Made by a program: the position numbers and the translations under genes. The notes under the pieces were generated by a model. That model ran no database searches. It was not told the origin of the DNA and saw only the letters and a list, made by a program, of their open reading frames with translations. A DNA stretch of 64,000 nt from Caproicibacterium argilliputei. GTDB taxonomy: Bacteria > Bacillota > Clostridia > Oscillospirales > Acutalibacteraceae. Below, one piece after another: positions 9,464 to 17,638 of this stretch. Within the stretch, counting starts at the first letter, position 1. Every line of letters starts with the position of its first letter. The stretch spans positions 930,001-994,000 of the forward strand of contig NZ_CP135996.1 of the NCBI RefSeq assembly GCF_029211325.2. The letters are read 5' to 3'.

Positions 9464-10597
9464 ATGCAAAATATTTTTACACAGGAGGAAAGGGACTGGG
9501 CAGAGCAGATTTTTCAAAAGACGGCGCCCAAGCTGCGTGCGGAGTGCGAACGGCTGCAGGGGCGCATTCCCTATGAGGCAGTCGGCGGGCGGTATGCAGC
9601 GGATTTGGCGCAGGAAAACATTGCTTGGTGGACCAATGGCTTTTGGGGCGGCATCCTCTGGCAGATGTATCACGCCACCGGCGAAGCGTGCTATCGTGCT
9701 TCGGCAGAAGCGGTGGAGGAGCAGTTGGATCGCGCACTCTGCGAATACCGGAATTTGGATCATGATGTCGGCTTCTTGTGGATGCCGACCGCAGTGGCGG
9801 ATTACCGAATGACCGGCAGCCCCCGTTCGTTGGTGCGCGGGGAGCACGCTGCCAGCCTGCTGCTGAGCCGCTACAACGCGCAGGGCAGGTACCTTTGCGC
9901 GTGGAACGGGCATCGCCCCGGGTGGATGATTATCGACTGCCTGATGAATCTTTCGCTGCTGTATTGGGCAGGCAGTGAGCAGGATGACCCGCGCTTCGCC
10001 GCGGCGGCGTGCGCACACGCGGACACGGCCTTGGAAAAGCTGATGCGTCCGGATGGTTCCTGCTGCCACATTGCCGTTTTAAACCCTGCTGACGGCAGTT
10101 TGCTGGAAACGCCGGGCGGGCAGGGCTTTGCCGCAGGCTCCGCGTGGTCGCGCGGGCAGGCGTGGGCGGTTTACGGCTTTGTCATCAGCTATCTGCATAC
10201 GCATCGGGTGCGATATTTGGACGCTGCCAAGCGCGCCGCCCATTATTTCCTTGCCAATGCGGCACGAACGGATTACCTGCCCTTGTGTGATTTTCGCGCA
10301 CCGGAAAAGCCGCAGCTGTTTGATGCGTCCGCAGGTGCCTGCGCCGCGTGCGGTCTGTTGGAGCTTGCGCAGCAGGTGCCGCCTGAGGAATCCACACTTT
10401 ACCGGCAGGGCGCGCTGCGACTGCTGCACGCCGCGGCGGAGCGCTGCTGTGACTGGAACCTGGAAAGCGACGGCATTGTCGGGTACGGGAAAGTGGAGTA
10501 TCACGGGGATCCTGCGCAGCAAAAGCTGATTTATGCGGATTACTTCTTTTTGGAGGGGATTCTGCGCATTTTGAATCGGGAAATCTTTTTGTGGTGA
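9464..10597 (+). CDS. GH88 unsaturated glucuronyl hydrolase
   Basis: A 377-residue enzyme that hydrolyses the delta-4,5-unsaturated uronic acid left at the non-reducing end by polysaccharide lyases, releasing a product that opens to 4-deoxy-5-keto-uronate. The catalytic pair is visible as D101 in LDHDVGFLW and D158 in WMIIDCLMN, corresponding to D88 and D149 of the Bacillus enzyme. Other family signatures are AWWTNGFWGGILW, GSAWSRGQAWAVYG and LCDF. Length is normal for GH88 and there is no signal peptide. It sits directly before the dehydrogenase and isomerase genes that would process its product. Confidence 0.92.
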   Translation: MQNIFTQEERDWAEQIFQKTAPKLRAECERLQGRIPYEAVGGRYAADLAQENIAWWTNGFWGGILWQMYHATGEACYRASAEAVEEQLDRALCEYRNLDHDVGFLWMPTAVADYRMTGSPRSLVRGEHAASLLLSRYNAQGRYLCAWNGHRPGWMIIDCLMNLSLLYWAGSEQDDPRFAAAACAHADTALEKLMRPDGSCCHIAVLNPADGSLLETPGGQGFAAGSAWSRGQAWAVYGFVISYLHTHRVRYLDAAKRAAHYFLANAARTDYLPLCDFRAPEKPQLFDASAGACAACGLLELAQQVPPEESTLYRQGALRLLHAAAERCCDWNLESDGIVGYGKVEYHGDPAQQKLIYADYFFLEGILRILNREIFLW

Positions 10598-10611
10598 AAG
10601 GAGTGTAAAAA

Positions 10612-11415
10612 ATGGAAATTTCAGCAAGCTTCTCTCTGCAGGGAAAGGTAGCGTTGGTCACCGGTGCGGCTTACGGCATCGGTTTCGCTATTGCGGAGGG
10701 GTTCGCGGCGGCGGGTGCAAAAATTGCGTTTAATTGCCGCAGTCAGGCACATCTGGACAAGGCGCTGGCGGCGTATCACGCCAAGGGGATTGATGCCTGC
10801 GGCTATTTGTGCGACGTGACCGATGAGGCGCAGGTGCAGAAGCTGGTGCACACGGTGGAACAGGAACTGGGGCCGGTGGAGATTCTGGTGAACAATGCCG
10901 GCATCATCAAGCGGATTCCCATGACGCAGATGACGGCGGAGGAATTTCGCGAGGTCGTGGACATTGACCTGACGGCGCCGTTTCTGGTTTCTAAAGCGGT
11001 GCTGCCCAGCATGATGCAGCGGCAGCACGGAAAGATTATCAATCTCTGCTCGATGATGAGTGAGCTGGGACGGGAAACGGTGTCTGCATATGCGGCGGCG
11101 AAAGGCGGGCTGAAGATGCTGACGAAGAACATTGCATCGGAGTACGGCCCGTACCACATTCAGTGCAACGGCATTGGGCCGGGGTACATTGCCACACCGC
11201 AGACGGCGCCGCTGCGGGAGCGCCAGCCGGACGGCAGCCCGCATCCGTTTGATGCCTTTATCTGCGCCAAGACACCGGAGGGACGCTGGGGCACACCGGA
11301 AGATTTGATTGGACCGGCGGTGTTTCTGGCGTCTTCCGCTTCAGACTTTGTGAATGGACAGATTTTATATGTGGACGGCGGCATTCTTGCGTATCTCGGC
11401 CGCCAGCCGAAGTAA
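10612..11415 (+). CDS. dhuD: SDR dehydrogenase, DhuD / gluconate 5-dehydrogenase type
   Basis: A 267-residue classical short-chain dehydrogenase with the nucleotide motif TGAAYGIG near residue 18, NNAG near residue 90 and a Ser-Tyr-Lys set (LCSMMSELGRE then SAYAAAKGG). It closely resembles the gluconate 5-dehydrogenase group, which includes DhuD, the NADH-dependent reductase of streptococcal glycosaminoglycan degradation. DhuD acts after DhuI to give 2-keto-3-deoxygluconate. Two features support the DhuD role over a general gluconate role: GH88 just upstream and an RpiB/LacAB-type isomerase just downstream. The gene symbol is assigned by context. AAAGGAG precedes the ATG. Confidence 0.75.
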   Translation: MEISASFSLQGKVALVTGAAYGIGFAIAEGFAAAGAKIAFNCRSQAHLDKALAAYHAKGIDACGYLCDVTDEAQVQKLVHTVEQELGPVEILVNNAGIIKRIPMTQMTAEEFREVVDIDLTAPFLVSKAVLPSMMQRQHGKIINLCSMMSELGRETVSAYAAAKGGLKMLTKNIASEYGPYHIQCNGIGPGYIATPQTAPLRERQPDGSPHPFDAFICAKTPEGRWGTPEDLIGPAVFLASSASDFVNGQILYVDGGILAYLGRQPK

Positions 11416-11443
11416 CGGAAACGATGGGAAAGGGGCGCGTTTC

Positions 11444-12082
11444 ATGAGAATTGCATTGATTAACGAAAACAGCCAGGCAGCAAAAAATCCGATTATCGAA
11501 GTGGCTCTGCGCACAGCGGTGGAGCCGCTGGGGCACACGGTGCGGAATTACGGAATGTACACGGCAGAAGATTCGGCGCAGCTGACTTATGTGCAGGCGG
11601 GCATTCTGGCGGCGGTGCTGCTGAACGCCGGTGCGGCGGATTATGTGGTCACCGGCTGTGGTACCGGGGAGGGAGCCATGCTTGCCTGCAATGCCTTTCC
11701 GGGTGTCATCTGCGGGCATATCGAAGACCCGCTGGACGCTTATACCTTTGCACAGATCAACGATGGCAATGCCGTTGCCATTCCGTTTGCCAAAGGGTTT
11801 GGTTGGGGCGGCGAGCTGAACCTGCAATATATTTTCCAAGAGCTTTTCCGCGAGCAGGGCGGTCAGGGCTACCCACGGGAGCGTGCAGAGCCGGAGCAGC
11901 GGAATAAAAAGATTTTGGATCAGGTGCAGGCGGTTACCTATGCCGACTTCACGCAGATTCTATCGAATCTGGACCGGAACTTGGTGCGCGGGGCTTTGGC
12001 TGGCTCGCGCTTTGCGTCGTATTTCTTTGCGGACTGTCAGAACGCCGCTTTAGAAAAAGCCGTCCGGCAGCTGCTGAACTGA
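11444..12082 (+). CDS. dhuI: RpiB/LacA/LacB family isomerase, DhuI-like
   Basis: A 212-residue protein of the RpiB/LacAB isomerase family. Visible motifs are MRIALINENSQ, the CGTGEG active-site loop (VVTGCGTGEGAML), a likely substrate-binding stretch (DPLDAYTFAQINDGNAVAIP) and an extended C-terminus compared with RpiB. In streptococci a member of this family (DhuI) isomerises 4-deoxy-L-threo-5-hexosulose-uronate. The location next to the SDR and GH88 genes makes that the likely reaction. It replaces KduI, which is absent. The AAAGGGG site and spacing favour the ATG at 11444 over one 90 bp upstream that overlaps the SDR gene. Last gene of the operon. Confidence 0.75.
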   Translation: MRIALINENSQAAKNPIIEVALRTAVEPLGHTVRNYGMYTAEDSAQLTYVQAGILAAVLLNAGAADYVVTGCGTGEGAMLACNAFPGVICGHIEDPLDAYTFAQINDGNAVAIPFAKGFGWGGELNLQYIFQELFREQGGQGYPRERAEPEQRNKKILDQVQAVTYADFTQILSNLDRNLVRGALAGSRFASYFFADCQNAALEKAVRQLLN

Positions 12083-12092
12083 ATCCTGTATC

Positions 12093-12140
12093 AAAAACGG
12101 ACCGCCGCAGACATTTTCTGCTGCAGCGGTCCGTTTTTTT
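12093..12140 (+). terminator. Intrinsic terminator of the uronate operon
   Basis: AAAAACGGACCGC pairs with GCGGTCCGTTTTTT (12125-12140) around a CTGCTGCAG-containing loop, ending in a run of T. It lies 10 bp after the isomerase stop and closes the first operon. Confidence 0.85.
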
Positions 12141-12317
12141 GTGCGCCGGGTTTGTAAAGAATAAGCTGCTAAAAGAGGAGGGGAAAATGATGATTTGAGC
12201 ACCACCTGGTGTATGCTTTTGGCATCACAAAAGGCTGCCGGCAGAAAGTCGGCGGCCTTTTCCATGTGTCATGCGGTCAAAATAGATGCGGCTTTAAGCG
12301 CGCGTTGCGGGAGCGAT
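12141..12317 (+). other. Intergenic stretch with a strong orphan ribosome binding site and a hairpin
   Basis: No convincing gene is present. GAGGAGGGGAAA at about 12175-12186 is followed at once by ATGATGATTTGA, a three-codon reading frame. Further on, AAAGGCTGCCG pairs with CGGCGGCCTTT (about 12229-12261). A 63-codon frame from TTG at 12195 crosses the hairpin and resembles nothing recognised. It could be the remnant of a gene or a small leader. Confidence 0.4.
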
Positions 12318-12319
12318 AT

Positions 12320-12358
12320 AAAGAAAAAAGAGTCTGAACGCGATTGCGTCCGGACTCT
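12320..12358 (-). terminator. Terminator downstream of tRNA-Pro
   Basis: Read on the minus strand, AGAGTCCGGACGC pairs with GCGTTCAGACTCT and is followed by a T run. It lies 6 bp beyond the tRNA 3' end. Confidence 0.8.
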
Positions 12359-12364
12359 GCTTGT

Positions 12365-12440
12365 TGGTCGAGGTGACAGGACTTGAACCTGCGACATCAT
12401 GGTCCCAAACCATGCGCGCTACCAACTGCGCTACACCTCG
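12365..12440 (-). tRNA. tRNA-Pro (UGG)
   Basis: The minus-strand cloverleaf has acceptor stem CGAGGTG/CACCTCG, D arm GCGC-AGTTGGTA-GCGC, anticodon stem CATGG/CCATG with loop TTTGGGA (anticodon TGG) and T arm with GGTTCAAGTCC. Discriminator A is followed by an encoded CCA. It has its own promoter and terminator. Confidence 0.97.
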
Positions 12441-12457
12441 AAATTACAATACTTAGT

Positions 12458-12486
12458 ATTATATAAAATTTCGGCGGTAAAGTCAA
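12458..12486 (-). promoter_or_regulatory. Promoter of tRNA-Pro
   Basis: On the minus strand TTGACT (12486-12481) and TATAAT (12463-12458) are separated by 17 bp and lie about 18 bp upstream of the tRNA. Confidence 0.85.
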
Positions 12487-12531
12487 GATGGATGTTCACA
12501 CAGATTTCAGAGAAAATTTTAGAAACTTTTC

Positions 12532-12560
12532 TTGAAAGGTGTCCACTGGAATGGTAAACT
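12532..12560 (+). promoter_or_regulatory. Promoter of the GtrA gene
   Basis: TTGAAA (12532-12537) and TAAACT (12555-12560) are separated by 17 bp, 36 bp before the start codon. Confidence 0.6.
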
Positions 12561-12595
12561 AATATACATACCACGAAATCGGGAAAGGAAGCAGC

Positions 12596-13024
12596 ATGAA
12601 AGAAAAATGCAAAGCCCTGTGGACTTACTGTACCTCTAAAGAAATGATTCTGTACATCGTGTTTGGCGCGCTGACAACGGGTCTGAACCTTGCCGTTTAT
12701 TTTCTTTTGACCGAAGCACTGCGCATGGATGTCAACCTGGCGTATTTCCTTGCATGGGTTGTGGGGATGCTGTTTGCATTTGTTACAAACAAAAAGTATG
12801 TCTTTGAAAGTAAAACGAAAACATGGACGGCGGTTCTGTATGAACTGGGCACATTTACAGGGGGCAGAGTGCTGACACTGGTGATCGGGGAAATCCTGAT
12901 TAAGGTATTTGTCAAAACACTGGGCCAGTCCAATGTGCTGTGGAAGCTGATTTCCAACGTCGTTGAGATTGTGCTGAACTGGATGGTCAGCAAACTGATT
13001 ACATTTCGTAAGAAAGCGGACTAG
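12596..13024 (+). CDS. GtrA family membrane protein
   Basis: A 142-residue protein with four predicted membrane helices (about residues 18-38, 46-66, 78-104 and 112-132). The pattern is that of the GtrA/DPMS3 family: [16 protein letters not shown], then [17 protein letters not shown]. Family members are thought to help flip or present lipid-linked sugars for cell-surface glycosylation, but here no glycosyltransferase is adjacent. The exact role is unknown. AAAGGAAGC precedes the ATG. It reads toward glyS, 20 bp downstream, and may share its transcript. Confidence 0.88.
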   Translation: MKEKCKALWTYCTSKEMILYIVFGALTTGLNLAVYFLLTEALRMDVNLAYFLAWVVGMLFAFVTNKKYVFESKTKTWTAVLYELGTFTGGRVLTLVIGEILIKVFVKTLGQSNVLWKLISNVVEIVLNWMVSKLITFRKKAD

Positions 13025-13044
13025 CGTCCGAGCTGGAGGAAAAA

Positions 13045-14430
13045 ATGATGAAAGCAACTGAAAAAACGATGGATACGATTGTTTCCCTGTGCAAGAACCG
13101 CGGGTTCATTTACAGCGGCAGTGAGATTTACGGGGGACTTTCCAACACTTGGGATTACGGCCCTTTGGGTGTGGAATTGAAGAACAACGTCAAAAAAGCA
13201 TGGATGAAGAAATTTGTGCAGGAAAGCACCTATAATGTAGGGCTGGACTCTGCCATTCTGATGAATCCGGAAGTCTGGGTGGCAACCGGTCACGTCGGCG
13301 GCTTTTCCGACCCACTGATGGACTGCAAGGATTGCAAGACCCGTCACCGCGCGGACAAGCTCATTGAGGACTTTACCGGCGAAAGCGCAGACGGCTGGAG
13401 CAACGAGAAAATGATGGCGTTCATCAAGGAGCACCACATCAAGTGCCCGAACTGCGGCAGCGAAAACTTCACGGATATCCGCCAGTTTAACCTGATGTTT
13501 AAAACCTTTCAGGGTGTGACCGAGGATGCAAAAAATACCGTGTATCTGCGTCCGGAAACCGCACAGGGTATTTTTGTCAACTTCCAGAATGTGCAGCGCA
13601 CCACCCGCAGAAAGCTGCCGTTCGGTATCTGTCAGGTCGGCAAAAGCTTCCGCAATGAGATTACGCCTGGCAACTTCACGTTCCGTACCCGCGAATTTGA
13701 GCAGATGGAGTGCGAGTTTTTCTGCAAGCCGGATACCGATCTGGAATGGTTTAAATACTGGAAGGACTTCTGCGAAAACTGGCTGTATGAACTTGGGCTG
13801 ACCAAAGAGAACCTGCGGCTGCGCGACCACCGTCCGGAGGAACTGTCTTTCTACTCCAAAGCCACCACGGACATTGAGTATCTGTTCCCGTTCGGCTGGG
13901 GCGAGCTTTGGGGCATTGCAGACCGCACCAATTACGACCTTTCGCGCCATCAGGAGCACAGCGGCAAGGATCTGACGTACTTTGACCAGGAAGCCAACGA
14001 GCACTACATTCCTTATGTCATTGAACCGTCGCTGGGCGCAGACCGTGTGACGCTGGCGTTCCTGTGCGATGCCTATGATGAGGAAATTGTGGATGAGGCG
14101 AAGAAGGACACTCGTGTGGTGCTGCATCTGCACCCGGCACTGGCGCCGTATAAAGCTGCCGTGCTGCCGCTTTCTAAAAAACTGGGGGAGCCTGCCAAAG
14201 AAATTTACGCGAAGCTTTCCAAGCACTTCATGATCGATTACGATGAAACCGGCTCAATCGGCAAGCGTTACCGCCGTCAGGATGAAATCGGCACGCCGTT
14301 CTGCATTACCTATGATTTTGACAGCTCAGAAGACGGCTGCGTGACCGTGCGCGACCGCGACACCATGGCGCAGGAGCGCTTAAAGATTGAGGAGCTGGAT
14401 GCGTGGCTGCAGGAAAAAGTCGATTTTTGA
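13045..14430 (+). CDS. glyS: Glycyl-tRNA synthetase (dimeric type)
   Basis: A 461-residue class II synthetase of the single-chain alpha2 type that charges tRNA-Gly. Seen are [20 protein letters not shown] (motif 1 region), the zinc-like [11 protein letters not shown] and CPNCGS pairs, [12 protein letters not shown] and [20 protein letters not shown] (motif 2), and [16 protein letters not shown] (motif 3). The C-terminal anticodon-binding domain starts near residue 355 ([17 protein letters not shown]). Two ATGs three bases apart follow GGAGGA. The second (13048) has the better spacing, so the true protein may be one residue shorter. A bidirectional terminator follows. Confidence 0.96.
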   Translation: MMKATEKTMDTIVSLCKNRGFIYSGSEIYGGLSNTWDYGPLGVELKNNVKKAWMKKFVQESTYNVGLDSAILMNPEVWVATGHVGGFSDPLMDCKDCKTRHRADKLIEDFTGESADGWSNEKMMAFIKEHHIKCPNCGSENFTDIRQFNLMFKTFQGVTEDAKNTVYLRPETAQGIFVNFQNVQRTTRRKLPFGICQVGKSFRNEITPGNFTFRTREFEQMECEFFCKPDTDLEWFKYWKDFCENWLYELGLTKENLRLRDHRPEELSFYSKATTDIEYLFPFGWGELWGIADRTNYDLSRHQEHSGKDLTYFDQEANEHYIPYVIEPSLGADRVTLAFLCDAYDEEIVDEAKKDTRVVLHLHPALAPYKAAVLPLSKKLGEPAKEIYAKLSKHFMIDYDETGSIGKRYRRQDEIGTPFCITYDFDSSEDGCVTVRDRDTMAQERLKIEELDAWLQEKVDF

Positions 14431-14473
14431 TGGCCGATTCTCTTTTCAATCTGCATAAAGCAAAATGAATTAG

Positions 14474-14516
14474 AAAAAGTTCCGTCTGTTTTGTTAAAAA
14501 GCAGACGGAACTTTTT
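14474..14516. terminator. Bidirectional terminator between glyS and the phosphoesterase gene
   Basis: AAAAAGTTCCGTCTG pairs perfectly with CAGACGGAACTTTTT. A and T runs on both sides let it act on both convergent genes. Confidence 0.9.
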
Positions 14517-14528
14517 ATTTGCGGTTTA

Positions 14529-15647
14529 TCAGCTGCGCCGGTTTTTATCCTTATGCAGCAGGTATGCCAGACTGCCTGTGACGGCTGCGGTTTTGAGGAG
14601 AATCGGCAGCATTTCTTCCGGCGTAGCAGGGAAGCGGTCCAGCAGCAGGTCGCGGGCGGGGTGCGAAACCTTGTGCCCGAACAGCTCATGATACCGCAGT
14701 AGATGGGTTTCATACCGGCGCGGTTCTGCCTCATGCAGGGTAAAGAGGCGGACTGCCCGGTCGGGGCCGGGACCGTAAGTGTTAAACCCACAGCAGGGGG
14801 AGTAGCCGACGTCGATGCCGTGCAGGCGGCCACGGAAAGAATTGCGGTGGTCGTGCCCGACGTACAGCCCCAGCACGTCACCGGCTTCGGTCAGCACGCT
14901 CAGTTCGCCAGAGTTGAATGCGGGCACACAGGGGGCTTCGCCCAGCGTACCGCCCAGCACTTTGGCTTCATCCAGTGCGTAGAAGCGCCCCCTGCGGCTG
15001 CCGAAGGCAGGCACAGCGTGCGGGGTGCCTTTGGGCACTTCTTTCAGCAGTTCATAGAATTCCGGTACGGGAATGTGTTGAAACACCAGTGCCGGCAGGC
15101 AGACACCGCCGTTTTCTGCTTTCAGCCGGTCGCGTGTGCTGCGGTAGCACGCGAGCTGTTCAGGTTTCACCGGCGCAAACCGTTCGGGGTTGGAGTCAAT
15201 CACATAAAGCGCAAAGACGGGACTGCCGTCCTGCCCGGAAACGGTCAGGCAGCTTGTCCCGCAGTTTTCCGGGTCGTGCACCGGATTCAGGCATTCCGGA
15301 TACTGCAGGTAGTAGTACATCTGCTGGCGGTTGGAAAGACCCGCCTGGGCGTCATGATTGCCGAATGTGACCACGAACGGCACGTGCTGCTGGGTCAGCG
15401 GCGCCAGAATTTTATGCAGAGTGGCGCCGATTTTTAGTTTTCCGCCGGGCATATGGAAGTAAGGGCTGTAGCCTTTTAACTGGTCACCGGTAAAGATAAC
15501 CAGATCTGGCTGCGCCCGGCGCAGCGCAGCGCGCAGAAAGGCAATGGAATCTCCGCACACCAAGGGGCTTTCCTGTATGTCAGCTACCTGCATGATACGG
15601 AATGTGCCGTCTTTGCGAAAGCGAAGCGGCTGGGACTTTCTGTTCAT
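14529..15647 (-). CDS. Calcineurin-like metallophosphoesterase
   Basis: A 372-residue phosphoesterase with the metal-binding blocks GDQ, GNHDA, QHIP and GHDH. The first block reads MQVADIQE, so the usual D-x-H is D-I-Q, a variation found in some bacterial relatives of the Dcr2/PAP29-like group. There is no signal peptide; the C-terminus carries a weakly hydrophobic stretch (ILLKTAAVTGSLAYLL). Substrate unknown. The start is set by AAGGAGG located 9 bases before the ATG at 15647; an ATG nine bases further upstream abuts the ribosome site and is unlikely. It is divergent from araA with a 355 bp intergenic region. Confidence 0.85.
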   Translation of the reverse strand: MNRKSQPLRFRKDGTFRIMQVADIQESPLVCGDSIAFLRAALRRAQPDLVIFTGDQLKGYSPYFHMPGGKLKIGATLHKILAPLTQQHVPFVVTFGNHDAQAGLSNRQQMYYYLQYPECLNPVHDPENCGTSCLTVSGQDGSPVFALYVIDSNPERFAPVKPEQLACYRSTRDRLKAENGGVCLPALVFQHIPVPEFYELLKEVPKGTPHAVPAFGSRRGRFYALDEAKVLGGTLGEAPCVPAFNSGELSVLTEAGDVLGLYVGHDHRNSFRGRLHGIDVGYSPCCGFNTYGPGPDRAVRLFTLHEAEPRRYETHLLRYHELFGHKVSHPARDLLLDRFPATPEEMLPILLKTAAVTGSLAYLLHKDKNRRS

Positions 15648-16002
15648 CAATTTCATCCTCCTTGCGGATTCTGCTCTCTCTTTTCTCTCTGCCCTTATAA
15701 TATGCCACAAAATCCAAATTTACGCAAGCGAAAACAGGGGAAGAAACGGACACACACCGGCAGCTCTAGCACATGATGTACAGACGAATCAAGAAATTTA
15801 TGAAAATTTGTATTGACATCTCTTTGCGGGAATGCTATATTGTGCATAGAAAAATAAATAGGGGCAATCAAATCATAAACAATTTGACTTTTTAAGCGCG
15901 GAAATTTTTTCTACAGCACGGCACAGCGGCATGAATTTCGGTCGGTTTTGTGTTGTTGTACGGTCAGATTTTGTGCGAAAAAGCAAAAAAGGAGTGTTCT
16001 TT
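15648..16002. promoter_or_regulatory. Divergent intergenic region with araA promoter and long leader
   Basis: TTGACA (15813-15818) and TATATT (15836-15841) are separated by exactly 17 bp, a near-perfect sigma-A promoter for araA. Transcription would start near 15848, giving a leader of about 155 nt. No known riboswitch or strong hairpin was recognised in the leader. The part before 15800 should hold the phosphoesterase promoter, but no clear one was found. Confidence 0.8.
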
Positions 16003-17484
16003 ATGGCAGATTTAAAGCAATATGAGTTTTGGTTCGTGGTTGGCAGTCAGGACCTTTATGGGCCGGAAGTGCTGAAAACCGTTGACGCGCACAGCCGCGA
16101 GATGGTCGATGCATGGAATCAGGATGCGGCCATTCCCTGCACACTGGTTTGGAAGCCGGTGGTGCGCAATGCAAAGGAGATTCTGGATACGCTCACCGCG
16201 GCAAACAACGACCCTAAGTGCGCCGGTGTTATCACCTGGATGCACACCTTCTCCCCAAGCAAAATGTGGATTCCCGGCTTTGAAGCACTGCAGAAGCCGC
16301 TTTTGCACCTGAACACCCAGTACAACCGCGACATTCCGTGGAACGACATTGACATGGACTTTATGAACCTGAACCAGTCCGCCCACGGCGACCGCGAGCA
16401 CGGCTACATCACCGCACGGATGCGCCTGCAGCAGAAAGTCATTTCCGGCTGGTGGAAAGAGGAAAAAACCCGGCGGCGCATGGCAGGCTGGATGCGCGCC
16501 GCGGTCGGCGCCTTTGAAAGCCGCCGCGTCCGCGTTCTGCGCATCGGCGACAATATGCGCAATGTCGCAGTGACAGACGGCGACAAAATCGAGGCAGCCA
16601 TCCGCTTGGGGTGGACGGTGGATTACTATGGCGTGGGGGACATTATCCGCGAGGTCGAAGCTGTCACCGAGGATGAAATTAACGCACAGATGGCGTCTTA
16701 CGGCGAGCTGTACGACATGGCAACTGAGAATCTGGATTCTGTTCGGTATCAGGCACGCGAGGAAGCAGCACTCAAAAAGTTTATGGAGCAGCGCGGCTAC
16801 AATGCGTTCCACACCAATTTTGAAGATCTGCAGCAGCTGCGCCAGCTGCCGGGTCTGGCTGCGCAGGATCTTATGCGCCAGGGCTACGGCTTTGCAGGCG
16901 AGGGCGATTGGAAAACCGCTGCCCTGTGCCGTGTGATGAAGAAGATGACGGCGGACTGCAAGGGCGGCACTGCCTTTATGGAAGACTATACTTACAACTT
17001 TGACCCGGCCTGTGGCATGAATATGGGCAGCCATATGCTGGAGGTCTGCCCCTCGGTTGCGGCCACCAAGCCGAAAATCGAAGTGCATCCGCTGGGCATC
17101 GGCGACCGGGAGGACCCCGCCCGCCTGACCTTTAAGGCGAAAAGCGGCTCGGCGGTTCTGGCAACCATTGTGGACATGGGCGACCGTTTCCGCATGATTG
17201 TCAATGACGTCGAGTGCCAGACACAGGAGCACGAAATGCCGAAGCTGCCGGTTGCCGGCGTGCTTTGGAAGCCTCTGCCGAGCCTTGAAACCAGCGCGGA
17301 AGCGTGGATTTACGCCGGTGGCGCGCATCACAGCGTCATCAGCTATGATCTGACGGCGGAAGACCTGCGCGATTTTGCGGAAATCATGGACATCGAGTTC
17401 ATCCACATCGGCGCGGAAACCAAGATTGAAGAGCTGCGCAAGGAGCTCACTTGGAATGACCTGATTTGGAAACTGAAAAAATAA
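16003..17484 (+). CDS. araA: L-arabinose isomerase
   Basis: A 493-residue cytoplasmic enzyme converting L-arabinose to L-ribulose. The N-terminus FWFVVGSQDLYG, the block WMHTFSPSKMW, NLNQSAHGDREHG and EDYTYNF are diagnostic, and length matches the family (about 500). GGAGTG seven bases before the ATG at 16003 selects this start over an upstream one. No araB or araD is adjacent, so the rest of the pathway lies elsewhere or pentose is used differently. It has its own strong promoter and is followed by a terminator. Confidence 0.96.
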   Translation: MADLKQYEFWFVVGSQDLYGPEVLKTVDAHSREMVDAWNQDAAIPCTLVWKPVVRNAKEILDTLTAANNDPKCAGVITWMHTFSPSKMWIPGFEALQKPLLHLNTQYNRDIPWNDIDMDFMNLNQSAHGDREHGYITARMRLQQKVISGWWKEEKTRRRMAGWMRAAVGAFESRRVRVLRIGDNMRNVAVTDGDKIEAAIRLGWTVDYYGVGDIIREVEAVTEDEINAQMASYGELYDMATENLDSVRYQAREEAALKKFMEQRGYNAFHTNFEDLQQLRQLPGLAAQDLMRQGYGFAGEGDWKTAALCRVMKKMTADCKGGTAFMEDYTYNFDPACGMNMGSHMLEVCPSVAATKPKIEVHPLGIGDREDPARLTFKAKSGSAVLATIVDMGDRFRMIVNDVECQTQEHEMPKLPVAGVLWKPLPSLETSAEAWIYAGGAHHSVISYDLTAEDLRDFAEIMDIEFIHIGAETKIEELRKELTWNDLIWKLKK

Positions 17485-17517
17485 AACAGAAGCCGGCTTT
17501 GCCGGATACTTTCTGAC

Positions 17518-17567
17518 AACTGCCCTGCGGCTGCTGTTTGTGCAGCGCTGCAGGGCAGTTTCCTTTT
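17518..17567 (+). terminator. Terminator after araA
   Basis: AACTGCCCTGC and GCAGGGCAGTT pair, with an inner GCTGC/GCAGC stem, followed by TTCCTTTTC. It lies 34 bp after the stop. Confidence 0.75.
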
Positions 17568-17588
17568 CGGCAGGAACTGTGCTATAAT
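17560..17588 (+). promoter_or_regulatory. Promoter of the hydrolase-like gene
   Basis: An extended -10 element, TGCTATAAT at 17580-17588, overlaps the araA terminator tail. The -35 region is weak (TTCCTT at 17560). Confidence 0.55.
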
Positions 17589-17638
17589 ACTGCCATAGAA
17601 TATGCAGATTTTACAGGGTGGAAGAGAGGAATGAACGG

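Noticed and set aside
12413..13060. Minus-strand frame of about 208 codons opposite the GtrA gene
   Set aside because: The plus strand has the GtrA membrane pattern, a promoter and a ribosome site; the minus frame overlaps the tRNA-Pro promoter.
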